Source of the DNA: Traorella massiliensis
GTDB taxonomy: Bacteria; Bacillota_I; Bacilli_A; Erysipelotrichales; Erysipelotrichaceae
Length of the DNA: 64,000 nucleotides
Direction: 5' to 3'
Assembly (NCBI RefSeq): GCF_900104665.1
Contig: NZ_LT629969.1
Span: 248,001 to 312,000, forward strand
Made by a program: the position numbers and the translations under genes. The notes below the pieces were generated by a model. That model ran no database searches, was not told the DNA's origin, and was given only the letters and a program-made list of their open reading frames with translations. This document shows, one piece after another, positions 50,730 through 59,106 of the stretch; within the stretch, counting starts at the first letter, position 1; every line of letters starts with the position of its first letter.

Positions 50730-51729
50730 TTTTTCTCAATATGTTGGTTCCTTTTTAACGGAATTTCTACCGCATCATCGCAATTATTCAAAGAATACCA
50801 TTCTTAGTTATAAGGATACGTTAAAACTCTTTGTGAGGTTTCTAATTAACGAAAGAGATGTTAATATTAATCAATTTACAATGAAAGATTTCACTAAAGA
50901 TCTTATCATTGAATTTTTAGAACATTTAAGATCCACTGGATGCAGCTGCTCAACTGCGAATCAAAGACTGGCAGTTCTGAAGAGTTTCGCTAATTATTGT
51001 CAGACTGATTCTATTGAAAATATGCCCCATTTACAGGAAGTCATGCATATAAAATCAAAAAAGACAGTGATAAAAGAAATAGGCTATTTAGACGAAAATC
51101 AAATGAAGATGTTGATAAATGAACCCGATATCAACAGATTAAGTGGATTAAAGCATAAAACTATATTATGTCTATTATATGATACAGGTGCACGCGTTCA
51201 GGAAATATGTGATTTAAAGGTAAGAGATATATTTCTCGAAAGTCATCCAACAGTTAAATTAAGGGGTAAAGGAAATAAAACAAGAATAGTGCCAATTTCA
51301 AACGCTATGAAGGCTCTTTTAAATCAGTATACAGATAAATTTCAAATAAATACAAGAAGAGCTGATCGTTATCTGTTCCTTAATAAAGACAACAATCAGT
51401 TATCTCGTGATGGCATAAAATACATCATAGACAAATATACAAGTTCCATTGTGAAAAGAGAATCATCATTTCCTAAAAAGGTTACGCCACATATGTTTAG
51501 ACATAGTAAAAGTATGCATATGGTGGCAGCAGAAATTCCAATTGTTTACATTAGAGATTTTCTTGGACATGAAAGCATTTGTACTACGATGGTCTACGCA
51601 AAAGCTGATACACGCTTAAAAGAAAAAGCAATAAATAAATTAGCTCCAAAAATAATAAAAGATGAAGAATTCAAGCATGACTGGACGAATGATCAGAATT
51701 TATTGGATTTTTTAAATAAGTTCAAATAA
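50710..51729 (+). CDS. RIT tyrosine recombinase C
   Basis: 339 residues. The N-terminal domain starts NYSKNTILSYKDTLKLFVRF. Catalytic Arg in TGARVQEICDL, Lys in RGKGNKTRIV, HxxR in TPHMFRHSKSMH, His in LGHESICT, Tyr in MVYAKADTR; this one most resembles XerC/D and IntI-like enzymes. GAGGTGG lies before the ATG. Its stop is 3 bases before the right inverted end. Confidence 0.88.
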   Translation: MKKSSTDFSQYVGSFLTEFLPHHRNYSKNTILSYKDTLKLFVRFLINERDVNINQFTMKDFTKDLIIEFLEHLRSTGCSCSTANQRLAVLKSFANYCQTDSIENMPHLQEVMHIKSKKTVIKEIGYLDENQMKMLINEPDINRLSGLKHKTILCLLYDTGARVQEICDLKVRDIFLESHPTVKLRGKGNKTRIVPISNAMKALLNQYTDKFQINTRRADRYLFLNKDNNQLSRDGIKYIIDKYTSSIVKRESSFPKKVTPHMFRHSKSMHMVAAEIPIVYIRDFLGHESICTTMVYAKADTRLKEKAINKLAPKIIKDEEFKHDWTNDQNLLDFLNKFK

Positions 51730-51732
51730 AAT

Positions 51733-51817
51733 ATTATGCCGAGAAAATAAATAGAAAAGCCTATAAAATAAATGCTTTTCAAACTTAACTCGGCATAATA
51801 ACTAACTCTACATAAGG
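51733..51817. repeat. RIT right inverted end
   Basis: Reverse complement of the left end at 48379-48463 over its 85 bases, apart from differences at the outermost bases. It runs directly into the resumed reverse transcriptase sequence after GGCGGA. Confidence 0.85.
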
Positions 51818-51821
51818 CGGA

Positions 51822-52541
51822 CCTATCAGTGTCGTACTATCAAATATCTATTTAGATAAATTTGATAAGGAACTGGAGTCCAGAAATTTAAGATTTGTGA
51901 GATATGCGGATGACTGCATCATCTTCGTGAAGAGCGAAATGAGTGCAAAACGAGTAATGAAGTCAGTGACATCATGGCTGGAAAGGAAACTATTCTTGAA
52001 GGTTAGTGCCACGAAAACAAAGGTTGTACGTCCAATGAAAGGACAGTTCCTGGGGTTTTCCTTTTATAAGGATAGTCAGGGGTGGAAATGCAGACCTACC
52101 GAAGATAGAAAGAAACGATTGTATACAAAGATACAGAAGTATCTGAAAAGAAAGCGAGCCGTTTCAAGACCTCTATCAATTACATTTACAAAAGTCAATC
52201 AAATAGTGAGAGGATGGATCAACTATTTCAGGATAGGAAGCATAAAAGCATTTCTTGATAAGTTTGGACAATGGTTACGCCACAAGATACGATGTATCAT
52301 CATCAAGCAATGGAAGAGACAAAAGACAATCTATAGAAATCTCATGGCATTGAATATCAAGTATAAATGCAGATTTGAGGAAGAAGATATCTATAAGTGT
52401 GCAAATTCAAGATTAGGGTGGTATAGAAGAAGTGGATTAGATGTGGTCAATTTCATACTATCACCAGCAGTTCTAGGCAAAGAGAAAGGGGACAGACCGG
52501 GTTTAGTCAATCCCCTTAACTACTATCTTAAGAGTTTGTAG
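51822..52541 (+). pseudogene. ltrA: Group II intron reverse transcriptase, 3' part
   Basis: 239 residues continuing the reverse transcriptase: ISVVLSNIYLDKFDKEL, the active-site RYADDCIIF, KTKVVRPMKGQFLGFSFY, and the maturase domain (RGWINYFRIGSIKAFLDKFG, WLRHKIRCIIIKQWKR). There is no HNH endonuclease, as expected for class IIC. It has no start of its own apart from chance codons, so it is expressed only if the RIT element excises. Confidence 0.9.
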
Positions 52542-52627
52542 TTTCGATATAAATGTAGAGCCAAATACGAGGACCGTACGTTTGGTTCAACGGGAGGGGC
52601 AATAAATCTAGAATTTACTCCTCTACC

Positions 52628-52912
52628 CTATTTGTTCTTTTTAGAATTTGTTAGAATCTTATCAGGGAATACCGATGCATTGATCAAATCTGCGGGATCT
52701 ATGTCCAAGGCGTCTGCAATATTGTAAAAGACCTCAAGGGAGAACGGGCGAACAATACCCGGAGCTTCGATAGCGCTGATATGTGAACGGCTCACATTGG
52801 ATAACTCTGCAAGCTTCTCTTGAGACATACCACGCATCTTACGAAGCGCAGCTATTGCAATGCCGAGCTGGATGAATCTATCTCTATTCTTAAATTCAAC
52901 CTCTTTACTCAT
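52628..52912 (-). CDS. Short XRE-family regulator
   Basis: 94 residues with an XRE domain (MSQEKLAELSNVSRSHISAIE) in the centre and no membrane part. The last codons and the stop (complement of 52628-52630) fall in the final bases of the group II intron, so the C-terminus was fixed or shortened by the intron's insertion. It reads away from the IS1634 element. The start ATG at 52912 has AGAAAGGTAGGT upstream. Its targets are unknown. Confidence 0.8.
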   Translation of the reverse strand: MSKEVEFKNRDRFIQLGIAIAALRKMRGMSQEKLAELSNVSRSHISAIEAPGIVRPFSLEVFYNIADALDIDPADLINASVFPDKILTNSKKNK

Positions 52913-53052
52913 TTACAGTCACCTACCTTTCTTCTATTATCGTTAACTTAATTTAGTTTTATACATCTATAAAAAAGAAAAAATATAAATAGCTCAAATA
53001 GGTGATAAAATAAGCGTATTTGAGCTTTTCTGTTCGGAAAGAGTATGATATA

Positions 53053-53076
53053 ATAGATGTATAAATATACATCTAT
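53053..53076. promoter_or_regulatory. Palindrome in the transposase promoter, like the IS ends
   Basis: ATAGATGTAT and ATACATCTAT are inverted around AAAT, right after a likely -10 box TATAAT (53049-53054). The arms copy the sequence of the IS ends, so the transposase might bind here and limit its own expression. Confidence 0.6.
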
Positions 53077-53091
53077 AGAAAGGATGATTTT

Positions 53092-54735
53092 ATGCATCAA
53101 AATCCTGTGGATTTACCTGAAAGAACAGTCATCATAAAAGGCAGAAGTGGCAGTTATGTGTACTTGACACAAAGGGTTAAATATTCGCCAGAATTAAAAC
53201 AAACCAGACCAGTAAGAGTAGCTATTGGAAAACTTAACGAAGAAGGAAAGCTGATTCCAAACAGGAACTATTTTGAAATATTTCCATATGAACAGAATGA
53301 ACCCGGAGATAAAGCAGACTTCGTTATTGCGGGACCTCATTTTGTGGCGGACAAGATAAGTGCTGGGAATGGATTAAAAGAACTGCTGGAGACGATTTTC
53401 AAAGATGATTCGGACAAGATCCTGGATATAGCGACATATATGATGATGAGCGAAAATAACGTAATGCAGTATTTTGAAGACTATGGATATAATCACACAT
53501 TGTTCAGTGCAGAGAACTTCGATGATAATGCGATAGGAAGACTGTTTAAAAAAATAAAAGTAAAGGATATCGATTTGTTCATCAGATCGTGGGTACATAT
53601 GCATGTTGAGAAGCAAATCTATATAGCTTATGATTCGACGAATATGAACAGTGCTGCAGGAAATCTTGAATTGGCAGAATACGGACATGCGAAGGATCGT
53701 GATGAATTACCGCAAGTGAATTTATCAATAGGATATAATCAGACGGATCAGGTGCCTTTATTCTATGAATTGTTTCCGGGAAGCATCATCGACAATACGG
53801 AATGTGAAAAGATGGTGGAGAGAGCCCGGCAGTACGGATGCAGGGAAATAGGATTCATACTGGACAGGGGATATTTTTCATTACGGAATATAAGGTATTT
53901 CGAAAAGCATAATTATGACTATATACTGATGACGAAGGGGAATGCAAAGTTCATACAGGAAGCGGCAGAAGAAGCAGGAGCAGTATTAAAGAACGGATAT
54001 TCAAATTATATGCAGGGATACGAACTGTACGGGATGACAGTAGAGAAGGATTTATTCAATACAGGAAAAAAAGAATATGTGCATGTATATTATAATGGAA
54101 TAGAAGCGGAAAAAGAAAAGATTACGATCAATAACAGATTCAATAAGATGGATGAGGAGTTAGAGAAGAAGAAAGAGAAAAAGATAAAGAAAGCAGAAGA
54201 TGTGAAAAGCTATGAGAAATATTATCGATTGGGATTTGATGAGAATGGATACTTCATGAATTATCAAAGAAAAGATAACGAAATCATGAAGCTGATAAAT
54301 AAAGCGGGATATTTTGCGATAGTGACGTCAAAAAAGATGAGTGCAGAAGAAGCGCTGGAAACATATCGGGATAGGGATGCGGTGGAAAAGATATTCAGGA
54401 TGGAAAAGACATATTTAGGGAATGATGTATTCAGAGTACATTCGGAAGAGAAACTTGAAAGCAAAGTGTTCGTATCATTCATAGCATTGATTATCAGGAA
54501 TGAGATTTATCAGTCATTAAAGGAATTGTATAAAACGAATAGAAAAGAGTACACAGTACCGAAAGTATTGAAAGATTATGAACGGCTGGGAGTAACTAAA
54601 TTAGCGGATGAGAAATATCATATAAGATATCGACTGACAAATAAGCAAAAGAAGATATTAAAGGCACTGGGAGCAACAGAAGAAGAATACAGGAAGTTTG
54701 TAAATGAACAAATGGATATGTTAGTTAATAATTAA
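53092..54735 (+). CDS. IS1634-family DDE transposase
   Basis: 547 residues of the IS4 superfamily. The catalytic residues lie in IYIAYDSTNMNS (first Asp), GFILDRGYFSLRN (second Asp) and the Y(2)R(3)E(6)K motif ETYRDRDAVEKIFRMEK, which defines the group. A basic stretch (EELEKKKEKKIKKAED) sits in the insert. AAAGGATGATTTT precedes the ATG. The frame is intact and the element is probably active. Confidence 0.92.
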   Translation: MHQNPVDLPERTVIIKGRSGSYVYLTQRVKYSPELKQTRPVRVAIGKLNEEGKLIPNRNYFEIFPYEQNEPGDKADFVIAGPHFVADKISAGNGLKELLETIFKDDSDKILDIATYMMMSENNVMQYFEDYGYNHTLFSAENFDDNAIGRLFKKIKVKDIDLFIRSWVHMHVEKQIYIAYDSTNMNSAAGNLELAEYGHAKDRDELPQVNLSIGYNQTDQVPLFYELFPGSIIDNTECEKMVERARQYGCREIGFILDRGYFSLRNIRYFEKHNYDYILMTKGNAKFIQEAAEEAGAVLKNGYSNYMQGYELYGMTVEKDLFNTGKKEYVHVYYNGIEAEKEKITINNRFNKMDEELEKKKEKKIKKAEDVKSYEKYYRLGFDENGYFMNYQRKDNEIMKLINKAGYFAIVTSKKMSAEEALETYRDRDAVEKIFRMEKTYLGNDVFRVHSEEKLESKVFVSFIALIIRNEIYQSLKELYKTNRKEYTVPKVLKDYERLGVTKLADEKYHIRYRLTNKQKKILKALGATEEEYRKFVNEQMDMLVNN

Positions 54736-54892
54736 CATATCCATTTTATATAGATGTATAATTTTTTGAGAAGTTGACGTATTATTATACTTTTTTTACT
54801 CTTTTAACGCTGTATTTGATATAAAGCACTTAACTAATATTTAGAGCAAAAATATAATTAAATGATACAGTTGCTAAAATAGGTGAGCAAAT

Positions 54893-55070
54893 ATAACTGA
54901 GGGAAGAGTCTTGCCAACCGCTATACACACATGCTTAATTTATGGGATGCCTATCCTAAGTAGAACACAGCCGAACAGGAATCATCCCGATGGTTTCTCT
55001 AAGAGAAACCATAAAGAGATAGCGAGTTGTAAGATAGCCCATCGGACTGTGTCAGTTCGATGGGCATTTT
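54893..55070 (+). promoter_or_regulatory. Structured leader with terminator upstream of the SLOG gene
   Basis: A GC-richer non-coding stretch after the IS. It holds a perfect 10-bp hairpin (ATGGTTTCTC/GAGAAACCAT, 54990-55012) and a terminator (GCCCATCG/CGATGGGC with inner ACTG/CAGT, 55037-55065, then TTTT). Two upstream segments, ACACAGCCGA (54965-54974) and CCGATGG (54987-54993), can instead pair with the terminator's left arm (55039-55052). This is the layout of an attenuator or riboswitch-like control. Confidence 0.6.
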
Positions 55071-55098
55071 AGTTTGAAACTTGTTAGGAGTGGATGAT

Positions 55099-55568
55099 GT
55101 GAAAGAAAAAACATGCTGCTTACCGGGCATAGGGAAATTCCTTCAGGACAACGTCGAAGAATCTTCGCAAAGACCGAAGAAGCAATCGAGGGACTTATAA
55201 AAAAAGGCTATCTATATTTTGGAGCTGGAGGTGCATTGGGCTTTGATACAATCGCTGCCTTTGCGGTTCTCAAATTGAAGGAACGTTATCCTGATATTCG
55301 TCTGATCCTCGTGCTTCCTTGCTTCTCTCAAACGAGAGGATGGTCGCAGGAAGATATAGAGATATACGATGACATCAAACAGAAGGCCGATAAAGTTGTA
55401 TATACTTCTCAGGAGTACACGAGGGGCTGTATGCATAAACGCAATCGCCATCTGGTTGATAACAGTTCTGCTTGTATTTCTTATCTCACAGAAAACAAGG
55501 GCGGAACTTTTTATACAGTGAACTACGCTAAGAGCAAAGGTGTCGAGGTAATAAACATTGCAGAGTAA
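55099..55568 (+). pseudogene. SLOG-family (DUF1273-like) protein, frameshift near start
   Basis: The main frame from ATG 55113 encodes 151 residues: TGHREIPSGQRRRIF, FGAGGALGFDTIAAFAVLKL, RLILVLPCFSQTRGWSQEDI, RGCMHKRNRHLVDNSSACIS. This is a SLOG/DUF1273 Rossmann-like protein thought to bind nucleotide ligands. The expected start is GTG 55099 after TAGGAGTGGAT, whose frame gives MKEKTCCL before it goes out of phase; one extra T in GCTTACC would join it to TGHRE. So the gene either has a one-base deletion or uses ATG 55113 without a ribosome site. Confidence 0.7.
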
Positions 55569-55730
55569 ACAGAAAATAATCGTACTCCTTTCCCCTGTAT
55601 TTTAGCTTCTTCACCTCGTTGGAAATAAAAAGCGGTAAATGTCTATGGCTGTAAAAGGAGCCTGTAAAAGGAGCGGCTGCTTTCTTTTGGCTTAACATTC
55701 GTAAAAATATGTGACATCTCATAAAATCCA

Positions 55731-55759
55731 TTGACTTTTCACGATTTTTGTGCTATACT
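55731..55759 (+). promoter_or_regulatory. Promoter at the start of the GC-rich island
   Basis: TTGACT at 55731-55736 and TATACT at 55754-55759, 17 bases apart. Transcription would start just before the small HTH gene. Confidence 0.75.
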
Positions 55760-55791
55760 GTCTTCCATAAACAAGGCGGGAGATGAAGCGT

Positions 55792-56004
55792 ATGGCTGTC
55801 CAGTACAACCGGCTGTGGAAATTGCTGATTGATAAAAAGATGAAAAAATCCGCCCTGACAGAGTTGGCAGATGTGTCCTCCTCTACGATAGCAAAGCTGA
55901 ACCGGGACGAATATGTGAGCCTGGAGGTTTTGGAGCGGATCTGCCGGGCGCTCCGCTGTGACATCGGGGATGTAGTGGAGCTGACGGAAGAATCGGAGAA
56001 ATAA
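55792..56004 (+). CDS. Small Cro/CI-type HTH protein
   Basis: 70 residues: YNRLWKLLIDKKMKKSALTE, SSSTIAKLNRDEYVSLEVLE and CRALRCDIGDVVEL form a minimal XRE-type helix-turn-helix (HTH_26 class). I start at ATG 55792 because GGCGGGAG lies 9 bases before it; the ATG at 55783 is too close to that site. It is the first gene in the GC-rich region and stands before the LuxR/MFS-like regulator; the two probably share a transcript. Confidence 0.8.
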   Translation: MAVQYNRLWKLLIDKKMKKSALTELADVSSSTIAKLNRDEYVSLEVLERICRALRCDIGDVVELTEESEK

Positions 56005-56043
56005 CGGGACGCCTGCAGCGGCTTCTGTGGAAAGGGTGGTACG

Positions 56044-57456
56044 ATGAAAGGGGAACTGAGAAAGCCGGCGTCTGTCAACGCCATTCTGCTGATCGGTATT
56101 TTTACTTTTGTCTTTTTAGGGGCGGAATATCTGTTTGTCAATATGATTTCTCTGTCGGTGACGGAAGGGAGAACTGTCATTGCCCAGAACTATGCGCTGG
56201 GCGCCAGCGCCGTCGGCTTTTTCTTGTATCCGGCCATGGAACGCTGGGGCGGGAGGCGCTATAAAAGCGCGCTGACCTTTATCCTGGCGCAGGGTGCGAT
56301 TATCTGTACCTTCATTGTCCAGCAGCATATCTCCTATGCGGCGACCATGACGGCAGGGATGGTGCTCTTCCTGCTGCTGGGCGTTTTCGGCAGCGCCGTC
56401 CACTATCTGGCTGCCGTCACCATAGACGGCGACAATGCATTGGCACGGCTGGCGGGGATCGCCTACGCCCTGGGAATTCTGCTCCAGTATGCAAACAACA
56501 ACCTTGTCAACCTGGAGGTTGCGGAGGCGGCGTTTCTTTCGGTATTCCTGGCGGCTTTGAGCCTGCTGGTCATCCGAACGAGACAGGCCGCCCAAAGCCG
56601 CATCGAAATGACGGAGACTGCGGGCGCCTCTTCGGAACCTGCGGAAGACATTTCCCTCACCCGGAAAAAACGGACGGCGGGCATTATGCTGGCGCTGCTG
56701 GTAGTGCTGATGGCCTGCGTGTTCAGCACACTGGACAATGCCGTGACTCTCCGTCATGCGAGCGGGACGGATATCGGGCAGTGGCCCCGCCTGCTGCTGG
56801 CATTCAGCGGCCTCGCCGCAGGCTTTGTCTTCGATATCCGCAAGCGGAAGTATATGGGGCTTATTATGTACTGCGTGATGATGATGTCGGTTCTGTCCAT
56901 TGTGGTACTGAACCTGGGCGCTCCGTTCCTGATCGGACTGGTGGTCTTTTACCTGTCCTCGGGCTTTTTCGTTGTCTTCTTTACAGCGAGCTTTATGGAG
57001 CTTTCCCGGCATATGCGCCTGCCGTCGCTGTGGGCGGGCATGGGCCGCGCCATGAATAACGTGAGCGCCGCCCTGATCACCAACGGATCGGTGGCGCTGC
57101 TGGCCACTGGCAACAGCCTGGCCGCCATTGTCATCGCCCTGGTGCTGTTCGTGGCGGTCAGCGTTGCTATGGCCGTGTATACCGCCTGCATGAACGCCGT
57201 CATGGAGCCCAAGGAGCCGCCTGCTTCCCAAAAGTCGGACGAAGAGCGCAGGGAGGCGTTCATCGCAAAATACGGGCTGACCGAACGGGAATGGGATGTA
57301 TTTTCCCAGATGATTTCTTCGGACAGCAGCGCCCAGGAGATCGCCGACTGCCTGTTCCTGTCCAAGCGGACGGTGGAACGGCATATCTCCGCCCTGTACG
57401 AAAAGACGGGCGCAAAATCCCGCATCACTATGTACCTGCTTTACCGTAACGATTAA
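56044..57456 (+). CDS. LuxR-family regulator fused to MFS-like membrane domain
   Basis: 470 residues. About eleven or twelve membrane segments cover residues 12-395, interrupted by a charged loop (ETAGASSEPAEDISLTRKKR). The C-terminal 65 residues form a LuxR/GerE helix-turn-helix (LTEREWDVFSQMISSDSSAQ, SKRTVERHISALYEKTGAKS). Membrane-embedded LuxR regulators of this kind are common in gut Actinobacteria and Clostridia and are believed to sense small molecules. GGAAAGGGTGGTACG precedes the ATG. A terminator follows at once. Confidence 0.88.
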   Translation: MKGELRKPASVNAILLIGIFTFVFLGAEYLFVNMISLSVTEGRTVIAQNYALGASAVGFFLYPAMERWGGRRYKSALTFILAQGAIICTFIVQQHISYAATMTAGMVLFLLLGVFGSAVHYLAAVTIDGDNALARLAGIAYALGILLQYANNNLVNLEVAEAAFLSVFLAALSLLVIRTRQAAQSRIEMTETAGASSEPAEDISLTRKKRTAGIMLALLVVLMACVFSTLDNAVTLRHASGTDIGQWPRLLLAFSGLAAGFVFDIRKRKYMGLIMYCVMMMSVLSIVVLNLGAPFLIGLVVFYLSSGFFVVFFTASFMELSRHMRLPSLWAGMGRAMNNVSAALITNGSVALLATGNSLAAIVIALVLFVAVSVAMAVYTACMNAVMEPKEPPASQKSDEERREAFIAKYGLTEREWDVFSQMISSDSSAQEIADCLFLSKRTVERHISALYEKTGAKSRITMYLLYRND

Positions 57457-57471
57457 CATACAGGATAAAAG

Positions 57472-57509
57472 AACACCCTGCTTTCTCTCAGGAGAGGCAG
57501 GGTGTTTTT
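57472..57509 (+). terminator. Terminator after the LuxR gene
   Basis: AACACCCTGC and GCAGGGTGTT form a perfect 10-bp stem, with an inner CTCT/AGAG stem in the loop, followed by five T. Confidence 0.9.
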
Positions 57510-57702
57510 GTGTGCGGTAACGAATTGTCCTGATAAAAAACATCGTTTTCCCCACTTGAAAAATGAAATTTACGCCATTCGGCATCCGCGAAAGGAAAAA
57601 TCAGGAAAGAAAAGCACACCTCATCCCCTACTTGGAACGATTAGAAGTTATGCATATATAAAGCCTCAAAATAGTTGCTTTGATTTATATAATATGCACA
57701 AG

Positions 57703-57750
57703 TGGCGGTTGACCGCCATCGGTTTTTTGAAAAATGGCGGTTCACCGCCA
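57703..57750. promoter_or_regulatory. Two 16-bp palindromic operators
   Basis: TGGCGGTTGACCGCCA at 57703-57718 and TGGCGGTTCACCGCCA at 57735-57750. Each has 7-bp arms and a 2-base centre; centres are 32 bases apart, three helix turns. A TATAAT lies just before the first (57688-57693). They probably bind a dimeric regulator that controls the lipoprotein genes. The rest of 57510-57876 shows no gene. Confidence 0.7.
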
Positions 57751-57876
57751 CCTGTTTTGATACGATTGGCGGGATTTACGCATAGACAATCCGGCCTCTT
57801 TTCACCTAAAATGAGGGCGTAAGAATCCACTTCCCGGCGTCTGCCGCGGTTCCCCAAAAATTCAGGAGGAGAAGAA

Positions 57877-57921
57877 ATGATGGAAATTAATAAAAATCGA
57901 TCAGGAGGCATTCTGCTATGA
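57877..57921 (+). CDS. Candidate 14-codon leader peptide
   Basis: ATGATG at 57877 follows CAGGAGGAGAAGAA. The frame has 14 codons (MMEINKNRSGGILL) and stops at TGA 57919-57921, overlapping the ATG of the lipoprotein gene (ATGA). The lipoprotein's own ribosome site, AGGAGGCA, lies inside it. It may serve translational coupling or control; no function beyond that is visible. Confidence 0.4.
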   Translation: MMEINKNRSGGILL

Positions 57922-59054
57922 AAAAGAAAAGCGTATTATCCCTGCTGCTGGCGGCGGCGCTGGCGCTCTCCCTCGCCGGTTGCGCCGGGCAGGGGCAGCC
58001 GGGCGGAAAGGAGCCTGTCGTCAACAGCGACGGGACCATCACGAAAGAAGAAAACGACGTAAAAATCACTGAGACAGCGGCCAGGTCCATCGAAACCGAG
58101 CTGTATGAAACGGCGGATTTCAGCCTGCAGATCCCCAAGGGCTGGACAGTCACCAGCGGCGGTACGGCCATGTACCATTCCATCCGGGTGCAGGATCCCA
58201 GCCAGCCCCTCAACCAGATGTTTGTCCTGCTGAAGGCGGAGGGCCTGCTGCACAGCCAGGAGGGAAAGGACGCCTATGCGTATAACGTCACCATGGGGAA
58301 CACATGGGCGCAGATGCTTTCCCAGGCGCCGGTGCTGACAACCCCCTCCACCGAAAACTTTTTCAAGCTGTTTTCGGAATACGCGGCGTTTGTAGAGCAG
58401 TGGGAGCCGAGCTATGCCGGCTATACCTTCCCCCGGTTTGACGGCTTTGCCGTGACCGGCCGCTTTGCCTCGGCCAGCCTCCTGTCCTCGTATGCTCTGG
58501 GAGAAGAGACGCTGCGGGCGTCCTTTACCGAAAACGGCAAGGAAGGCGAGGGGATGTTCGCCGCGTCGGTGGTGGACTTCGGAAGCGTTGATATTGCCGC
58601 AGGACTGCCGGTAGGATATATCATCCCCCGGGCGGACGGCGGCTACTACATGGCATACAACGTCATGGCGGTCACCGCCGCGAAGGATACCTTCATCGAA
58701 TGGGAGAGCGTCCTCACCAAATGCCTTGGAACGCTCGCCTATTCTGAGAGTTTCGTAAAAGCCACTGAGCAGGCCGGTGAAGAAAAGGTGGCGATGTCAA
58801 AGGAAATCAGCCGCATCACCAACGAGAGGCTGGAAATCATCATGGCGGCCTGGGAGGACCGGAACGTCGAGCAGGACATCACCAGCCAGATGCAGAGCGA
58901 CGAAACCGGCGGCTACGAGCGCGTGTACGACACGCAGACCGGCGAAATCTACCGGGCGGAGGCCGGATGGTATGAAAGCACCGGCAGTGACCGCTACAAG
59001 CCGGTGACTGAAAACAAAATGTATGCAGAGCCCATCAGCGGTTACATCGAATAG
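57918..59054 (+). CDS. Lipoprotein of unknown function
   Basis: 378 residues. The signal has lipobox SLAGC at about residue 22, with Lys-rich N-terminus. The body starts with an acidic linker and a beta-rich part (FSLQIPKGWTVTSGGTAMYH), then a helical part (TEQAGEEKVAMSKEISRITN). The C-terminal stretch GGYERVYDTQTGEIYRAEAG resembles a domain in which lipoproteins of gut Clostridia end. No family recognised. It is the first gene behind the twin operators; 59107 and 59485 follow with short gaps, suggesting an operon. Confidence 0.7.
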   Translation: MKKKSVLSLLLAAALALSLAGCAGQGQPGGKEPVVNSDGTITKEENDVKITETAARSIETELYETADFSLQIPKGWTVTSGGTAMYHSIRVQDPSQPLNQMFVLLKAEGLLHSQEGKDAYAYNVTMGNTWAQMLSQAPVLTTPSTENFFKLFSEYAAFVEQWEPSYAGYTFPRFDGFAVTGRFASASLLSSYALGEETLRASFTENGKEGEGMFAASVVDFGSVDIAAGLPVGYIIPRADGGYYMAYNVMAVTAAKDTFIEWESVLTKCLGTLAYSESFVKATEQAGEEKVAMSKEISRITNERLEIIMAAWEDRNVEQDITSQMQSDETGGYERVYDTQTGEIYRAEAGWYESTGSDRYKPVTENKMYAEPISGYIE

Positions 59055-59106
59055 GGAAGCGGCGGAAAACCGCAAACAAGGAATACATGATAAGGAGGGA
59101 AACGGA

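Larger units (their letters stand above)
48355..51821 (+). mobile_element. RIT (recombinase-in-trio) element
   Basis: Three overlapping tyrosine recombinase genes in one direction, framed by 85-bp inverted ends (48379-48463 and 51733-51817). It splits the intron reverse transcriptase; AAGGCGGA stands at 48347-48354 and again at 51814-51821, so target bases are shared or duplicated at both sides. Removing 3467 bases restores the reading frame VPQGG-PISVV exactly. The layout matches the RIT elements known from Proteobacteria, Actinobacteria and other phyla. Confidence 0.85.
47245..52631 (+). mobile_element. Group II intron (probably class IIC), interrupted
   Basis: The 5' end GTGTGCC at 47245 follows the T run of a terminator hairpin, the usual insertion site of IIC introns. 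Ribozyme sequence without a gene runs from there to 47775. The reverse transcriptase frame follows. Domain V lies at 52558-52588: GAGCCAAA/TTTGGTTC stem, a two-base CG bulge and a TACG/CGTA upper stem. Domain VI follows with CTCCTC and the 3' end near CTACCCTAT (52631). Without the 3.47-kb insertion the intron would be about 1.92 kb, normal for this class. Confidence 0.85.
52959..54761 (+). mobile_element. IS1634-family insertion sequence
   Basis: About 1.8 kb with inverted ends TTATACATCTATA (52959-52971) and its complement TATAGATGTATAA (54749-54761) around an intact transposase. A target duplication could not be read with certainty in the AT-rich flanks. Confidence 0.8.

Noticed and set aside
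56116-57585. A 489-codon open frame on the minus strand
   Set aside because: It lies opposite the LuxR/MFS-like gene, is full of His, Gln and Arg as expected for the antisense of GC-rich coding DNA, and has no ribosome site or recognisable domain.
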